This document shows, in pieces, positions 14,466 to 25,100 of a stretch of DNA of 35,410 nt. The stretch is from a virus. The notes beneath the pieces were generated by a model. That model was not told the origin of the DNA. It saw only the letters and a list, made by a program, of their open reading frames with translations, and searched no databases. Within the stretch, counting starts at the first letter, position 1, and each line of letters starts with the position of its first letter. The stretch spans positions 1-35,410 of the IMG/VR virus record IMGVR_UViG_3300010354_000265; one strand, given 5' to 3'. A program made the translations under genes and the position numbers.

Positions 14466-14908
14466 TAATTAGGTATACCAACAATTATAAGATTGACCGC
14501 AACAGATACATCACCCGTATTGTTAAATCTTATAACGCCCTCAACTTTAGAAGTTGTAATACTCTTTAGTACTACCGTGACATCTTTTCCAGCATCCGTT
14601 GCTCCCACATTTATAGGAGTTGCTGTAACTATTGGGGTATACTTAAAATCGGTTGGAAAGTCATATGAGAATGGTGACTCCTGTCCCTTTGTTCTTGTAG
14701 AACTAATTACAACATCTACGTATCCACCAATTATTCTTGCTTCAGATGCTTTTACGTTCTGCCTTCCAACGCCTGGTGCATCTACAGAAACATACTTATT
14801 TGTAGAGTAGGAAACTTGAGATGCAACATCGTTTAATGCATTTGCAAGTTCATATATATAGGCAACATCTAGTGGCTGCCCTCTTTCTGGTAAAGGTAAT
14901 TTTGCCAT
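14465..14908 (-). CDS. Tail tip protein with H-type-lectin-like C-terminal domain
   Basis: The 147-residue protein has an N-terminal helix (LDVAYIYELANALNDVASQV), suitable for trimerisation or anchoring, then a beta-rich region. The segment SYDFPTDFKYTPIVTATPIN, followed by KDVTVVLKSITTSKVEGVIRF, resembles the H-type lectin fold found at the ends of phage fibres, where it binds host surface sugars. As the last gene of the tail module it is a candidate receptor-binding component. It has no Shine-Dalgarno: an extended -10 (TGGTATAAT) ends five bases before its ATG, indicating a leaderless mRNA. Confidence 0.65.
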   Translation of the reverse strand: MAKLPLPERGQPLDVAYIYELANALNDVASQVSYSTNKYVSVDAPGVGRQNVKASEARIIGGYVDVVISSTRTKGQESPFSYDFPTDFKYTPIVTATPINVGATDAGKDVTVVLKSITTSKVEGVIRFNNTGDVSVAVNLIIVGIPN

Positions 14909-14913
14909 ATTTA

Positions 14914-14922
14914 ATTATACCA
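14914..14922 (-). promoter_or_regulatory. Extended -10 promoter giving a leaderless transcript
   Basis: TGGTATAAT on the minus strand, five bases before ATG 14908, in the 14-base gap after the previous stop. The start site would fall on the first bases of the start codon. It is the clearest leaderless arrangement in the window. Confidence 0.6.
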
Positions 14923-15357
14923 TTAAACGTTTATCTGGGTAGACTCAAATAATGTAGCCCCAGAAAAACGCTCCTTCGGAAATGTTGGAACCTGTACAGC
15001 AAGTTGAAAATGTGCTGCTCCAGATTTAATAATTGTAGAATAACTTGTTGTAAAAACAGTAGATATAAACTGCCATGGATCACTGTCCCATTTAACATAA
15101 ATATCAAATTCTGACTTTGTTGTAGAATTTGGAGTCCATACAGCATTGATCATATCGTGAGACTGCTCTACAGCAATTCTATAATCTATTGCTGTAACTG
15201 GTGCTACAGGTAATTTATAGTTTGGAGACCAATGAGAAGTCCTGTTCTTATCTTCTGTGATTATTCTATATTTAACTACATACTCTTGATCTGAACCATA
15301 AAATTGTGGCAAATCTTTTTTTAGTATAATAACTTTTTTAATATTATTATCTGCCAT
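14923..15357 (-). CDS. Tail protein with fibronectin type III-like fold
   Basis: The 144-residue protein reads as beta strands throughout. YVVKYRIITEDKNRTSHWSP and, later, the pattern IDYRIAVEQ..., AVWTPN..., FDIYVKWDSDPWQFISTVF and TSYSTII recall fibronectin type III and related Ig-like modules used on phage tails as spacers or for weak carbohydrate binding. It lies between two other baseplate or fibre genes, and its ATG shares a base with the upstream stop (TAATG). The assignment as a structural protein is fairly safe; the exact position in the virion is not known. Confidence 0.65.
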   Translation of the reverse strand: MADNNIKKVIILKKDLPQFYGSDQEYVVKYRIITEDKNRTSHWSPNYKLPVAPVTAIDYRIAVEQSHDMINAVWTPNSTTKSEFDIYVKWDSDPWQFISTVFTTSYSTIIKSGAAHFQLAVQVPTFPKERFSGATLFESTQINV

Positions 15358-16499
15358 TATTGTACATCCAAAGCAAATCTAAATTCTATATAGTTAGTAG
15401 TATTTGCTGCCTTAACAATTGTTTGAGATCCATTTGTCTTTATAACAGAGTAACCAGTCATTCCATATAATGGATTTATACTGCTATTATTTTCTAATCT
15501 AATTGCATCAAAACATACATAAAAATCTTCTGATGGCGAACCGTTTTCAGTAACACATGCATAAATTTTTACAACATCTACGCTATTCCAAGTAAACCCG
15601 TCACTCATATATAATTGTTGTAATTGCTTAGATGCTACAACGTATCTGCTTGTAGAAAAGTCATGTTGGTTAGAACCAGTACCATTGTTTAAATCTAACT
15701 CAAATCTGGCCCACTGCCCCGTATTATGAACATCCGTAGAAGAAAATTCTAAAAGAATTTTTACATTGTCTGGAACAGCAATAGAGTTGCCTGTTTTATT
15801 TATAACAGTAAATCCAAATTTAATATCGTCTGTTGGTGAGTTTTTGGTAAAGTCAACTATTGCTCCAGTTAGGTGTATGTGCTCTGATCCAGAGCCAACA
15901 TTAATGTGCCCACCTGAAGAGGTAAGAGATGATGAATTACCACGCATTACAACAATATTATTAAAAAATCTACATCTTTCGTATCTATTTACTCTATTTG
16001 AATTTGTAAAAATTCTATTATCTGCATTTGTTTGAAAAACTGAATATGGTTGATTAATAACATTATTTTCTAGGTCTCCGTCTAATGGAGAATAAACAAT
16101 TGGAATCGCTGTTGCTAAACCAGTGCCAGAAGATGGAACGTGATGCTGCCAATTTTCATCCTGAGTAAATGCATAAACTGTCTTACTGTCATATGCCCCA
16201 GCCTGAGAATTTGCTCCAGCAGAAAATACACCAACCTCAGAAATCTCATATCTTTCTTCGCTTGGAAGTTCTGCAGTTAAAACTATCTTAGAAATGCCAT
16301 CTTCTGTTACATACCCACGAGAAGTAATTGGTACACGCAGCATTTCAAAATCTAAACGTGTTTTATTTGAATAATCTCCAAAATTAGCATCTAAGGATAA
16401 TGGCTTTGCTCCACAGCCTATTGCAATATATGAGGCATACGCAGGGGCCTGTCCTATCAAATATTTTGCAAGTATGTTTTTACCAGTATTAGTTATCAT
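15357..16499 (-). CDS. Baseplate-attached tail fibre or spike protein
   Basis: The 380-residue protein opens with an anchor-like domain (MITNTGKNILAKYLIGQAPAY, then YIAIGCG) that I recall at the start of minor tail proteins of long-tailed actinobacteriophages. The region up to about residue 120 (ITSRGYVTEDGISKIVLTAELP, then YEISEVGVFSAG) resembles tail-fibre N-terminal domains that attach to the baseplate. The remainder is a Ser/Thr/Asn-rich beta region, probably a carbohydrate-binding jelly roll (WARFELDLNN, then VCFDAIRLEN). It is a candidate receptor-binding protein with the gene downstream. Confidence 0.7.
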   Translation of the reverse strand: MITNTGKNILAKYLIGQAPAYASYIAIGCGAKPLSLDANFGDYSNKTRLDFEMLRVPITSRGYVTEDGISKIVLTAELPSEERYEISEVGVFSAGANSQAGAYDSKTVYAFTQDENWQHHVPSSGTGLATAIPIVYSPLDGDLENNVINQPYSVFQTNADNRIFTNSNRVNRYERCRFFNNIVVMRGNSSSLTSSGGHINVGSGSEHIHLTGAIVDFTKNSPTDDIKFGFTVINKTGNSIAVPDNVKILLEFSSTDVHNTGQWARFELDLNNGTGSNQHDFSTSRYVVASKQLQQLYMSDGFTWNSVDVVKIYACVTENGSPSEDFYVCFDAIRLENNSSINPLYGMTGYSVIKTNGSQTIVKAANTTNYIEFRFALDVQ

Positions 16500-16501
16500 A
16501 G

Positions 16502-17107
16502 TTATTCCGCCTCATATATTGTACCATTATAAATTTTTCCATTAATAAGGATCTGAACCTCTACCTGCTCATCATCCTCAAGATTTATCACGTTTATGAT
16601 AAGGTTTCCTGTTCCATCCTCTAAATATACTGTTTTACAATCTGGCCCAGTTCCGCAGGTAGGGATTTTATCACCCAGTTTTATTGGAAATTTTTTAAAA
16701 TACTCTTCAGAGGTTTTTTGTAGGGCTAATATATTTTGTGGATTATACTTAAAATATATACTGCTTAAATTTTTAATTGGATGATAAAGAACATTTTGAC
16801 CATTTACAATATCTGTTCTTGCAATATTAATTAATTCTTGTCCACCTATATCCTCAAATATAAGGTCTGTCATTAACTCAATTGGTGTTGCTTCTTCTGT
16901 TGTAATAATAATGTCTGGCCTTGCTGCCTTAACAGAATCTGTCGTTGAAGCACTAGAAGAGGAACCAGTGTTTTGTGATCCAGAAATCCCCATAAGGCTT
17001 GCGGATACTGCCTCAACATTGGATGATGCTGCGGTAGGTGCAGAGTACCCCTTATGGTGATATATAACGTCTGGTGTTTCTGGATATCCACTATAGTCAA
17101 ATGACAT
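16502..17107 (-). CDS. Baseplate-associated protein of unknown role (201 aa)
   Basis: The start is placed at ATG 17107 (MSFDYSGYPETPD), one base after the stop of the hub gene; a start 15 bases earlier would overlap that gene. Residues about 30-65 form a Ser/Ala/Thr-rich low-complexity linker. The C-terminal half (LMTDLIFEDIGGQELINIAR to the end) is the likely folded domain, with strands ending in VEVQILINGKIYNGTIYEAE and a CGTGPDC pair that could form a disulphide. No family is named. Position after the hub implies a tail-tip component. Confidence 0.65.
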   Translation of the reverse strand: MSFDYSGYPETPDVIYHHKGYSAPTAASSNVEAVSASLMGISGSQNTGSSSSASTTDSVKAARPDIIITTEEATPIELMTDLIFEDIGGQELINIARTDIVNGQNVLYHPIKNLSSIYFKYNPQNILALQKTSEEYFKKFPIKLGDKIPTCGTGPDCKTVYLEDGTGNLIINVINLEDDEQVEVQILINGKIYNGTIYEAE

Positions 17108-17108
17108 A

Positions 17109-20100
17109 CTACACAACCTCACTTAAATATATTTTAGCCTCTGGTCCATCAGACTGCCTACTGTATTCAATATTATAAACAACAAATCTAGAATCATCTG
17201 AGCAAATCTCATTATTTCCTTCTGAGTCCTTATAGTCAATTTTTACAATATCTCCTAATTGTAATATAGGAACTCCAAAAGCCTGAACTCCTACAGACTT
17301 TCTTGGCTTCATAATTTTAGAAATAATCCAAGACATAATATTTTGTGCATCATCTTGTGTTTGTAAATATGGTGCATCAATAGAAAAGTCTTTTTTGCCG
17401 TATGTCATTCTACTTGCCTTAATATCATCATATTGCTGTTTAATTATTAATGGTGATCTAACAAGTGTATCTGCCTTAAATTGTGGATTTGAAAAATCAC
17501 TATTTCTAGAAAAATATTCATCAACCTTATAATCATGCTCTGATTCCTGTGTAAAGGTTATTCCTTGTATTCTTAAATAATTACCACTACTTGCATCTAG
17601 GTTTAATGCTGTGTCTGTGGCATTAAATATTAAAAATTCTGCACCATAAGATCCCGCCCTAAATCCAGAAACAACATACCCCTTTAGTTTGTTGAATGTT
17701 GGAGACATTTTGGCGTATAGTGCTGGATATGCCTTATCATATCTAATATTAAAATAGGAGGCCTCACGCATAATAGTTCCAAATTCTTCAAAATACATAT
17801 TATATTTTGGAGGATCGTTCGGGCTAATTCCAGAAAGGTATGTAGATTGAACAATACCACTCATAGAATATTTTCTAAATGACTCATTGACATCAATTTC
17901 AGAGTCATTGATTGCAGACATAATCGGTGTGTCTAAAGCAAACACAGTATTTTGACTATAGTTATTTGTCAATGCATATATATTCTCAAACATGCATCGT
18001 GCAGAACCACGAATAAATGGTGCCATATTATTATAAATTGGTAATGGTTCTGTATCATCAACAGTTGCCACTATTTTATTATTGATATAAAGAAAGAATC
18101 TTCTAAATGTTCCAATATCCTGATATTCAACAGCAAGATCATAAACTGTTGGGTTCTCTTCTCCAGTCATTCTATATTGACCAGTAAAGTTTCCATCATC
18201 AACAATAATGTTTGATAATCCTCCCCATAGTTTTACTGGAATTGCATCTCCCTGTTTGATTGTTGTATTTTCTACATCCTCAGAACTTCTTAAAACTTTA
18301 TAAAAAATAATGTTATGCAAATTTTCTGCAGACGAATTATAATCAGTTATGTTATTTTCAGTAAGAGCCATGATCTCAAAGTAGTATCCAACATTTGTAG
18401 ATGGATTGAGCATTACTGCTAATCCTCCAGAGCCACCACTTACGTTGATATTTTGATCTGGAGTATTTCCTGTTACAACAAAATATGTTGTTGAGCCAAT
18501 TGGAGTTTGCCCACGATTTTCATTATTTTCTATTTTTCCGATAATTCTCATTCGTGTTCCAAAGTGCTTAAATCTATTATCTAATGGCTTATTTATATAT
18601 GATATAAAATCAATACTCTTTTGAGTTGTAGGAAAGGATGGACCGTTCATAACTAATGCAGATGACTGAATTGTTCCAGATTGTGTAGATGATATTGCAT
18701 TAGAAGATGTTTCATTTGAATAAGACAAGGCAAGGAAATTTTTTATAGTTCCGTTTCTAACAGTTTGTTTTGCTAATTCATTATTTATTCCAGCAGGACC
18801 GCTATCAAGTTCTAATTCAAGGGATGCTTCTTTGGCGTCTGATGTTGGTATTAATGAAAATAAGAATTCTGACTTCATGGAGCATCCACGTACATTCGCA
18901 TTGTCTGACCAATATGAAGACAGGCCAGCATTATGAGAAAAAACAGATGTACCAAACTGCCCACGACCATGCTTTTCTACTGCTCCAGACTTTAGCCTTG
19001 TTGTTCCATTTATAATCTCATAGTATGGCTTAGTATAGATTCTTACAAGTCCTGTTGGATATATTTTGCCATTATGTCTTAATTTTGAAAAGTAGTTTTG
19101 ATAATCTCTTGTGCTCGTAATCCAAACATTTCCAAAATCTGTAATGCTATATTGAACAGCATCATACTTAATAATTTCTCCATTTGCATAAAAATATCCG
19201 TTATATCTGCTTATCCAATAAACACCTTCGCCTAAATCCATAGTATTATTAATTACAGTGTTATTTGATACTGTGGGAACTGTATTGCTTAAATCTGAGT
19301 TTAGTGGAATAGCACTAAGAACATAGTCTGACTGCTTTCCAGATTGATCATTTACAGATTTTGTATTTTCTGTTCCTTCGACCTCCCATAAAAGTACGGG
19401 TTTATAAATCCAGGTTTTTTCTCTATCAATTAAACTGGCCTGACGAATACTGCCATATGTTTTTTGAATATACCGTGTCTTATATCTAATTGACCCATCA
19501 TTAAATACATCACTATTTTGAGAAGATATTCCAATAATATTAGATAATTTATTAGAGGTAGTTTTATTTTTAATAGCGCCGTCTTGTTGTATATCCTTTG
19601 ATCCAATAAGCGTAAAATCTGTATCTCTTTGTGTCAATGTTGGCAACATGTACTCTTTACTCATACAGACTAAATTATTATATTCGTCAAAAAACATTGC
19701 AGTTTGTGTAGATCGGGCAATATCATTTAATATTTCTGCTATCGTTTTATCTGGTGGAATAAAAAAGTATGGAATAATACTTTCTTTATCTGAAGATAAT
19801 CTTTTAAATGTGTAATTAGAAAACCCTACTGAATCTAACAGCATTGATACAGCACTACTTAATGAAACATTTGTAAGCAAAATTTGTGGGGCAAGTAGCG
19901 ATTCCATATAAAAGAACATGTCTCTTAGGGTTAGAGTAACTGTTCTGGACCTGCTATCTGTTGTTGGAAATCCTTCTGTATACATCGTTTTTAATGGAAT
20001 AAAATAATCATATCCATCAACGTCAATAATTATTTCATAGAACTTAATCTGTATATTTTTTGTAATAAAGTCTTTAACTATGCTAGTTAAATTATTTGTA

Positions 20101-21473
20101 TTAAATGCTTGATCATAATCAAACAATGTTAATGAGCCATTAGATGCTAATAACTGACCAACTGGCAGGCCAGATGTTCCAACATCTGACGCTATTTTAT
20201 TTAATGAAAATGCTGTGGTTTTATCAGATAAATCTACGCATAATCTTGGCGATAATTCAATTAGTTCAAAACATGAGTCGAACTTGTTCATTGTTTCTAC
20301 AACAACCCTGAGCCCATTTATATAAGAGAATTCACGATATTTAGTTTGATTATCTTGAGCACCTTTATATGATATTGGAGATGTAAGATCTGTTACAAAA
20401 TTTGTTAATCTATCAACTGTCTCCTCTTCTAAGTACCAACCATAAACTGGGGTAAACTGTTCGTAACCGCTTGGAGTATTACCAGTCCAAATATGGTATG
20501 TACCAATATCTGTTTCAGAAGATTTGATGAGGTAGGCATACCCAACTAAACTCTCTTTTGGCAATAAAAGCGCTGTTGCAAACTCTTCAGCCTTAATAAA
20601 GGTGTCTCTATATTTATCTGGAACTATTAAACCATATGCTAACTCTACATACCCGTCAGATTTAATTACTGGAGTTCCGTCTCTTCTTTTTGAAGAGCCA
20701 TTAAATCCTATAATATCTATCCAATTATTTTTGTCGTCTAGATACTGAACTTTCCACTTAGTTGGCGTTCTCTTATTTACATCGCCATAAAATGGGTCTG
20801 AAAATGTTTTACCTAAACTAGTAAAAGTTCCAAGATCGGTTTCTCCTACGTGAGTTTGCATTTTTACAACAATTCTATTTGCTGGAACCTTTTCTTTGTA
20901 AACAACATATGGTGCTGCATCATCTATATAATTTTGACCATTTAACAATATATTTGCAATGCCATATTCATTTCCATTTTCTGTTCTATGAGATGTCCAG
21001 TATTTAAAAGAGTCATTCTTGTCTGGCATATAGTATCTTGGACGATTAAACATGTTCAAGTTTGCATGATGTAAAAATCTACCACTCATATATGAGGCTT
21101 TATTAATTCCAGATCTTGGTCTAAATCTATTAAAACAGTCTTCTAAAGAATATAGCATTTTTTGTTTTTCTTTTTTAGAAATTAAAAACATTGGTGTTGC
21201 ATTATCTTCTGGATCTAGGCCACCATCTATTTTAATATCTGCATCTGTTGCACCAGTATAAAAATTACCAGAATCATTAATATCAAATGTTCCTGCTGGT
21301 ATTCTATATTTTGCGTCTGCGCTAGAATCTGATGCAGTTGGTCTATATCTATAATTTCCTATTTGTAAAATATTATTAGGAATATTCATATTCCATTCTG
21401 CAATTACAGCAGATTGAGTTCTAATAACAGAAGATGTCTCTAAATGATTTTTTAATTCTTCATTCTGAAACAC
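17109..21473 (-). CDS. Large baseplate hub / tail-associated protein (Tal-like)
   Basis: The 1454-residue protein starts at GTG 21473, with GAGG eight bases upstream and the Dit-like stop one base away. The gene order tape measure, Dit-like, then a large protein is that of siphovirus tail tips, where the third gene encodes the central hub. Around residues 490-620 the sequence (SSAVSMLLDSVGFSNYTF, TIAEILNDIARSTQTAMFFD) resembles the hub domains of gp27/gp44-type proteins. A laminin-G or concanavalin-like region lies near residue 1130 (FFLYINNKIVATVDD), and the last 80 residues (VPILQLGDIVKIDYKD) return to a hub-like fold. No peptidase motif was recognised. Confidence 0.78.
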   Translation of the reverse strand: MFQNEELKNHLETSSVIRTQSAVIAEWNMNIPNNILQIGNYRYRPTASDSSADAKYRIPAGTFDINDSGNFYTGATDADIKIDGGLDPEDNATPMFLISKKEKQKMLYSLEDCFNRFRPRSGINKASYMSGRFLHHANLNMFNRPRYYMPDKNDSFKYWTSHRTENGNEYGIANILLNGQNYIDDAAPYVVYKEKVPANRIVVKMQTHVGETDLGTFTSLGKTFSDPFYGDVNKRTPTKWKVQYLDDKNNWIDIIGFNGSSKRRDGTPVIKSDGYVELAYGLIVPDKYRDTFIKAEEFATALLLPKESLVGYAYLIKSSETDIGTYHIWTGNTPSGYEQFTPVYGWYLEEETVDRLTNFVTDLTSPISYKGAQDNQTKYREFSYINGLRVVVETMNKFDSCFELIELSPRLCVDLSDKTTAFSLNKIASDVGTSGLPVGQLLASNGSLTLFDYDQAFNTNNLTSIVKDFITKNIQIKFYEIIIDVDGYDYFIPLKTMYTEGFPTTDSRSRTVTLTLRDMFFYMESLLAPQILLTNVSLSSAVSMLLDSVGFSNYTFKRLSSDKESIIPYFFIPPDKTIAEILNDIARSTQTAMFFDEYNNLVCMSKEYMLPTLTQRDTDFTLIGSKDIQQDGAIKNKTTSNKLSNIIGISSQNSDVFNDGSIRYKTRYIQKTYGSIRQASLIDREKTWIYKPVLLWEVEGTENTKSVNDQSGKQSDYVLSAIPLNSDLSNTVPTVSNNTVINNTMDLGEGVYWISRYNGYFYANGEIIKYDAVQYSITDFGNVWITSTRDYQNYFSKLRHNGKIYPTGLVRIYTKPYYEIINGTTRLKSGAVEKHGRGQFGTSVFSHNAGLSSYWSDNANVRGCSMKSEFLFSLIPTSDAKEASLELELDSGPAGINNELAKQTVRNGTIKNFLALSYSNETSSNAISSTQSGTIQSSALVMNGPSFPTTQKSIDFISYINKPLDNRFKHFGTRMRIIGKIENNENRGQTPIGSTTYFVVTGNTPDQNINVSGGSGGLAVMLNPSTNVGYYFEIMALTENNITDYNSSAENLHNIIFYKVLRSSEDVENTTIKQGDAIPVKLWGGLSNIIVDDGNFTGQYRMTGEENPTVYDLAVEYQDIGTFRRFFLYINNKIVATVDDTEPLPIYNNMAPFIRGSARCMFENIYALTNNYSQNTVFALDTPIMSAINDSEIDVNESFRKYSMSGIVQSTYLSGISPNDPPKYNMYFEEFGTIMREASYFNIRYDKAYPALYAKMSPTFNKLKGYVVSGFRAGSYGAEFLIFNATDTALNLDASSGNYLRIQGITFTQESEHDYKVDEYFSRNSDFSNPQFKADTLVRSPLIIKQQYDDIKASRMTYGKKDFSIDAPYLQTQDDAQNIMSWIISKIMKPRKSVGVQAFGVPILQLGDIVKIDYKDSEGNNEICSDDSRFVVYNIEYSRQSDGPEAKIYLSEVV

Positions 21474-21474
21474 T

Positions 21475-22158
21475 TTATACCTCTTCCAGAGTTACAGAAA
21501 TATTCCAAAAATCATAGTTACTTCCACCACGCTTAACAACGGTATATTGAAAGTCTGTAAAAAACATTTCAATTAATTCATTATATTGACCAAGATGCCC
21601 ATAAGCCTTTTCGTCTTTACCAAAGTTTGCATAATTGTCATATGAAAGATAAACCCAAAATGAGCCAGTATGATTTTTATACCAGTCTAATAGTTCAACT
21701 CCGCCTGCTCCACCATCTGTTGTATATTGCTCGTCTAAATAGTTTGGTCTGCCATACCCGCTAACTGATGGTAATCCAGTTGTTGAATTAAAATCTGGTC
21801 TAGTATAAAATGATCTAGATGGTAACATTTGCCATGAGACATCAATACCCATCTTATCTGCAATATGATAGGACCTCATACGGCCATTTACCATTCTTTC
21901 CCGCTTTTCGATTCTAATAGGCCTAAAATCGATTGGACTGCGATTGTCATCTGAAAGTATCAAGAACTGGTCAATCATGGCTGTATTGGTCTCTGAGCCA
22001 GGATCTGAGCCTATCTCTAGGCCTGTTGGAACATATAGGGTAAAATCTGGATCAGTTGGGGTAGGAGCAGCAACTAGGGTGCCAGCATTTTCTGACCATA
22101 GCATAGCCTGTGGTCTCTGATATTTTTTACGTCCCGTTAAATATGTTGGTGCTGCCAT
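21475..22158 (-). CDS. Distal tail protein (Dit-like)
   Basis: The 227-residue protein lies directly after the tape measure and before the hub, where siphoviruses encode Dit, the hexamer that joins the tail tube to the baseplate. The sequence is rich in beta strands and aromatic residues (SYHIADKMGIDVSWQMLPSR, FWVYLSYDNYANF, then MFFTDFQYTVVKRG and ISVTLEEV), with an internal loop rich in Gly and Tyr. Its ATG shares a base with the tape measure stop (TAATG). The family name is inferred from position; the fold is consistent. Confidence 0.65.
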   Translation of the reverse strand: MAAPTYLTGRKKYQRPQAMLWSENAGTLVAAPTPTDPDFTLYVPTGLEIGSDPGSETNTAMIDQFLILSDDNRSPIDFRPIRIEKRERMVNGRMRSYHIADKMGIDVSWQMLPSRSFYTRPDFNSTTGLPSVSGYGRPNYLDEQYTTDGGAGGVELLDWYKNHTGSFWVYLSYDNYANFGKDEKAYGHLGQYNELIEMFFTDFQYTVVKRGGSNYDFWNISVTLEEV

Positions 22159-25100
22159 TACATTCTTCCGCCTCTCAGCCTCAACGAATCAATCTGTCGT
22201 ATTTTTGCCATAACAGTATTTGCAATCTGATCTGGATTTGCGTCAGACCTTACGTTTACGCTTAAGTTATAATTATACACTGAACCAGAATCATATGTTC
22301 CGCTATTAATAGCCTTCATCTTATCTACACCAAATGACTCGACCGCATATCTGCTCATTATAAATTCACCTGGTGTCAACATTGCTGGAACAACATCTGT
22401 TCCTATAATTGGTCCACCCAAGGCAAATCTTTTAATTAATCCACCAGATGCTTTTCCACTAGGCCAATTTGCAAACTGTGATGCTGCTATTGCATTTCCA
22501 CCAAACTTTTTAATATCTGCTGCAGCCTTTTTCTTTGCTGCTTCCTCTGCTGCTTTCTTTGCTGCTGCTGCTTTTGCCTCTGCAGCGAAGGCTGCTGCTG
22601 ATGCTGCTTTTTGTGCTGGAGTGTTTGTGAGTTCGTCTAGATGTCCGTATGCAGTTGAACCCATCTTTTTTACATTAGCATTAATTATTTCTTTTGAAAA
22701 TGCATCTGCTCTAGCATTCATATTTAATAAATCATTAACATGCTGACCAGCAGTCTGTCCAGCATTTTTTGTAATATTAGCAACTGTTACAGCATTTGCC
22801 AATCTTGCTAAATCTTGTAAATGTAGTGCAGCAGTGGATCCACCAGTATTTAAACCATAATTAATGTCTGTGCCAGGTGCTGAATAAGAACCTTTATTTG
22901 TCGATCCTCCTGATGAGCCTCCCTTTGAACCATTCGTTGAACCACTTGGAGCGGTGTATCCACCACTAGGAATAAATGGATCGTCTGGCGCAGTATATGG
23001 ACCAGATGGCGGAACAAATGGTGGTGGTTCTACTGGTGGTGTCTCTGGACCTGGTCCACCAGTTCCTGATTCAAAGGTTGTTATTATTTTATGATAAGTC
23101 TTATATTCTTTATTATTTAAATCATTCCAGTATTTCTTAATTTTATCTACAATATCAAGGGCAGCCTGCATTGCAGCAAGATATTCTTTGCTCGTTACTC
23201 TTGCCAAATCAATACCGTTCTTTACCTGCTCCCATTCGGTACGTGTTTTTCCAAGAACTTCTAAAGTAGAAACAGCCTGCTCCTTTAATACTTCTGCAAG
23301 TCTATTTCTTTCTCTTGCTGGCTCAAGTTGTGCCTCTTCAATCTTTGCAATTTCATCCTGAAGATTTTTTATTTTTTCTTCTATCTGAACTCTTGTAAAG
23401 CCTTGAGAATTTCTAACATTGGCCAATGCGTTTTCTTTTGCCTGATCTAAAGCCTTCTTTTGGTCATCTATTGCGTTTTGTGCTGCTTGAGCACGTGCTT
23501 CTTGAACAGCCTTTGCTGCTGCTGCAATATCTCCTTGCGCTAAAGCATCTGCAATAGTTAACTGTGATTTATTTTGCTGAGTTATTCTAGCATTAACTTG
23601 TGCAATTGCATCTAATGCTTTATATTTAGCATCATAAGATTCATTAATTTTATTTTCTTGATCTTCAATTTCCTTTAACGAATACTCCCAGTCATCAATC
23701 TGGTATTGCATTCTTGCAACTTCATCTTCATACTTTAATATATTCTTTGCATCTGCTTCAAGATTAAAAGTTAAAATTGGTTTTCCATCTGGACCAGTAA
23801 ATACTGGGGTACCTTCATAAAGTTTGGCAAGAGCATCTGATACAGTATTTTTTCCACTAATGTTTGTTCCCAATTCAAAGTCTAGTTGAATTGATTTTTC
23901 TTGTACATCAAACCATTCCATCGCTTTATTAAATCCGTCATCAAATATTCCCTGCATAAAGTCAATGGTGCTCATTCTTGCTTCTAGTAGTTTTTTAAAT
24001 TGTTCAGAGCCCTCTTGACCAGCCTCTACCAATGCTTTAAGTACTGGGTCTGCAAATATTGCTTGGGCTTCTTCATATGAAAAATTCATTTTAATTTTTT
24101 CAGTTAAATTAAAGTCTTTGCCAAAATCTTCTAAAGCCTTATTTGCATCTGCGACAGCATCACTTGCTGCTTGCTCTTTAATAAATTTATTATAAAGGTC
24201 AATCATTGACTTAAGTTCTTTTTTATTTTTAGCGGTAGCAATCATTGCTCTAAAAGATTTATCAGCAATAAGTTCATACGCCTTTCCTACTGGAACTCCT
24301 AGTTGTGATAGTTTTTCAAATGCTTTATTTTGATCTATAATTCCTTGTCTCTGCTCTTCGATTCCTGACTGGAACTGTCCAGCAACTATTGAATTGAGTG
24401 CTTCTTGAATATTCTTAGCATCTCTTTTTAGACCAATAATATTTCCTTTATTATCAAACTTAAATAAAGATTTTTTACGTTTCTCATATTCTTTTGGATC
24501 CATACCAATGATAAGTTCAATAAGATTTTGTCCAGCACCAAGTTTTCTTAAGTCTTGCTCTATACCACTAAATGCTGTAATTGTTTTCTTTCCACCAAAC
24601 AAACTTTCTAATGCTTTACGAGAAGCGCCCCAGCCTTCAGTAACCTTAATCTGATTCTTTCTAACATCTCTTAATTTCTTTAATAGGTCGTCAAGAACGG
24701 AGGACTCTGCCTTACCTGCACTGCTTGGAGTTTTGCCAGTTGGTTTAGTTGTTGAGTCTGAAGATGTTTTTGTTACTTGGTATGTTGCTTGACCATAATA
24801 ATCTAATTCTGTTTTTCCAGGATTTGCCTTAAGCCAAGCCTGAACTGCATCTTTATTATTACCTTCCATATTAACAACAGTTGTTAGTGTTTGCAAGTAT
24901 ATCTTTTGTTGTTCTGGTGGAAGAGAGTTGAAATATTCTTGATTTGCTCTAAGAACTTCCATTTCCTTTGCACCAACAATTTTTGTTGCAATATCAAGAC
25001 TTATCTTTCCTTTTTGCTCATTAATCTTATTAATAGTTTCATCTAGTTTTTGTGCTGCTTCTGGATTATTATTATAATATGTTAGTGCAACTCCAAGATC

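Noticed and set aside
14465-14483. TGGTATACC shortly before the zinc-ribbon start at 14465 as another leaderless promoter
   Set aside because: The last base of the -10 is C instead of the near-invariant T, and the TAATG junction already explains translation of this gene.
17944-17972. TTGACA-17-TACTGT on the minus strand inside the hub gene
   Set aside because: The -10 is weak and no gene begins for several hundred bases downstream; a chance match in AT-rich coding sequence is likely.
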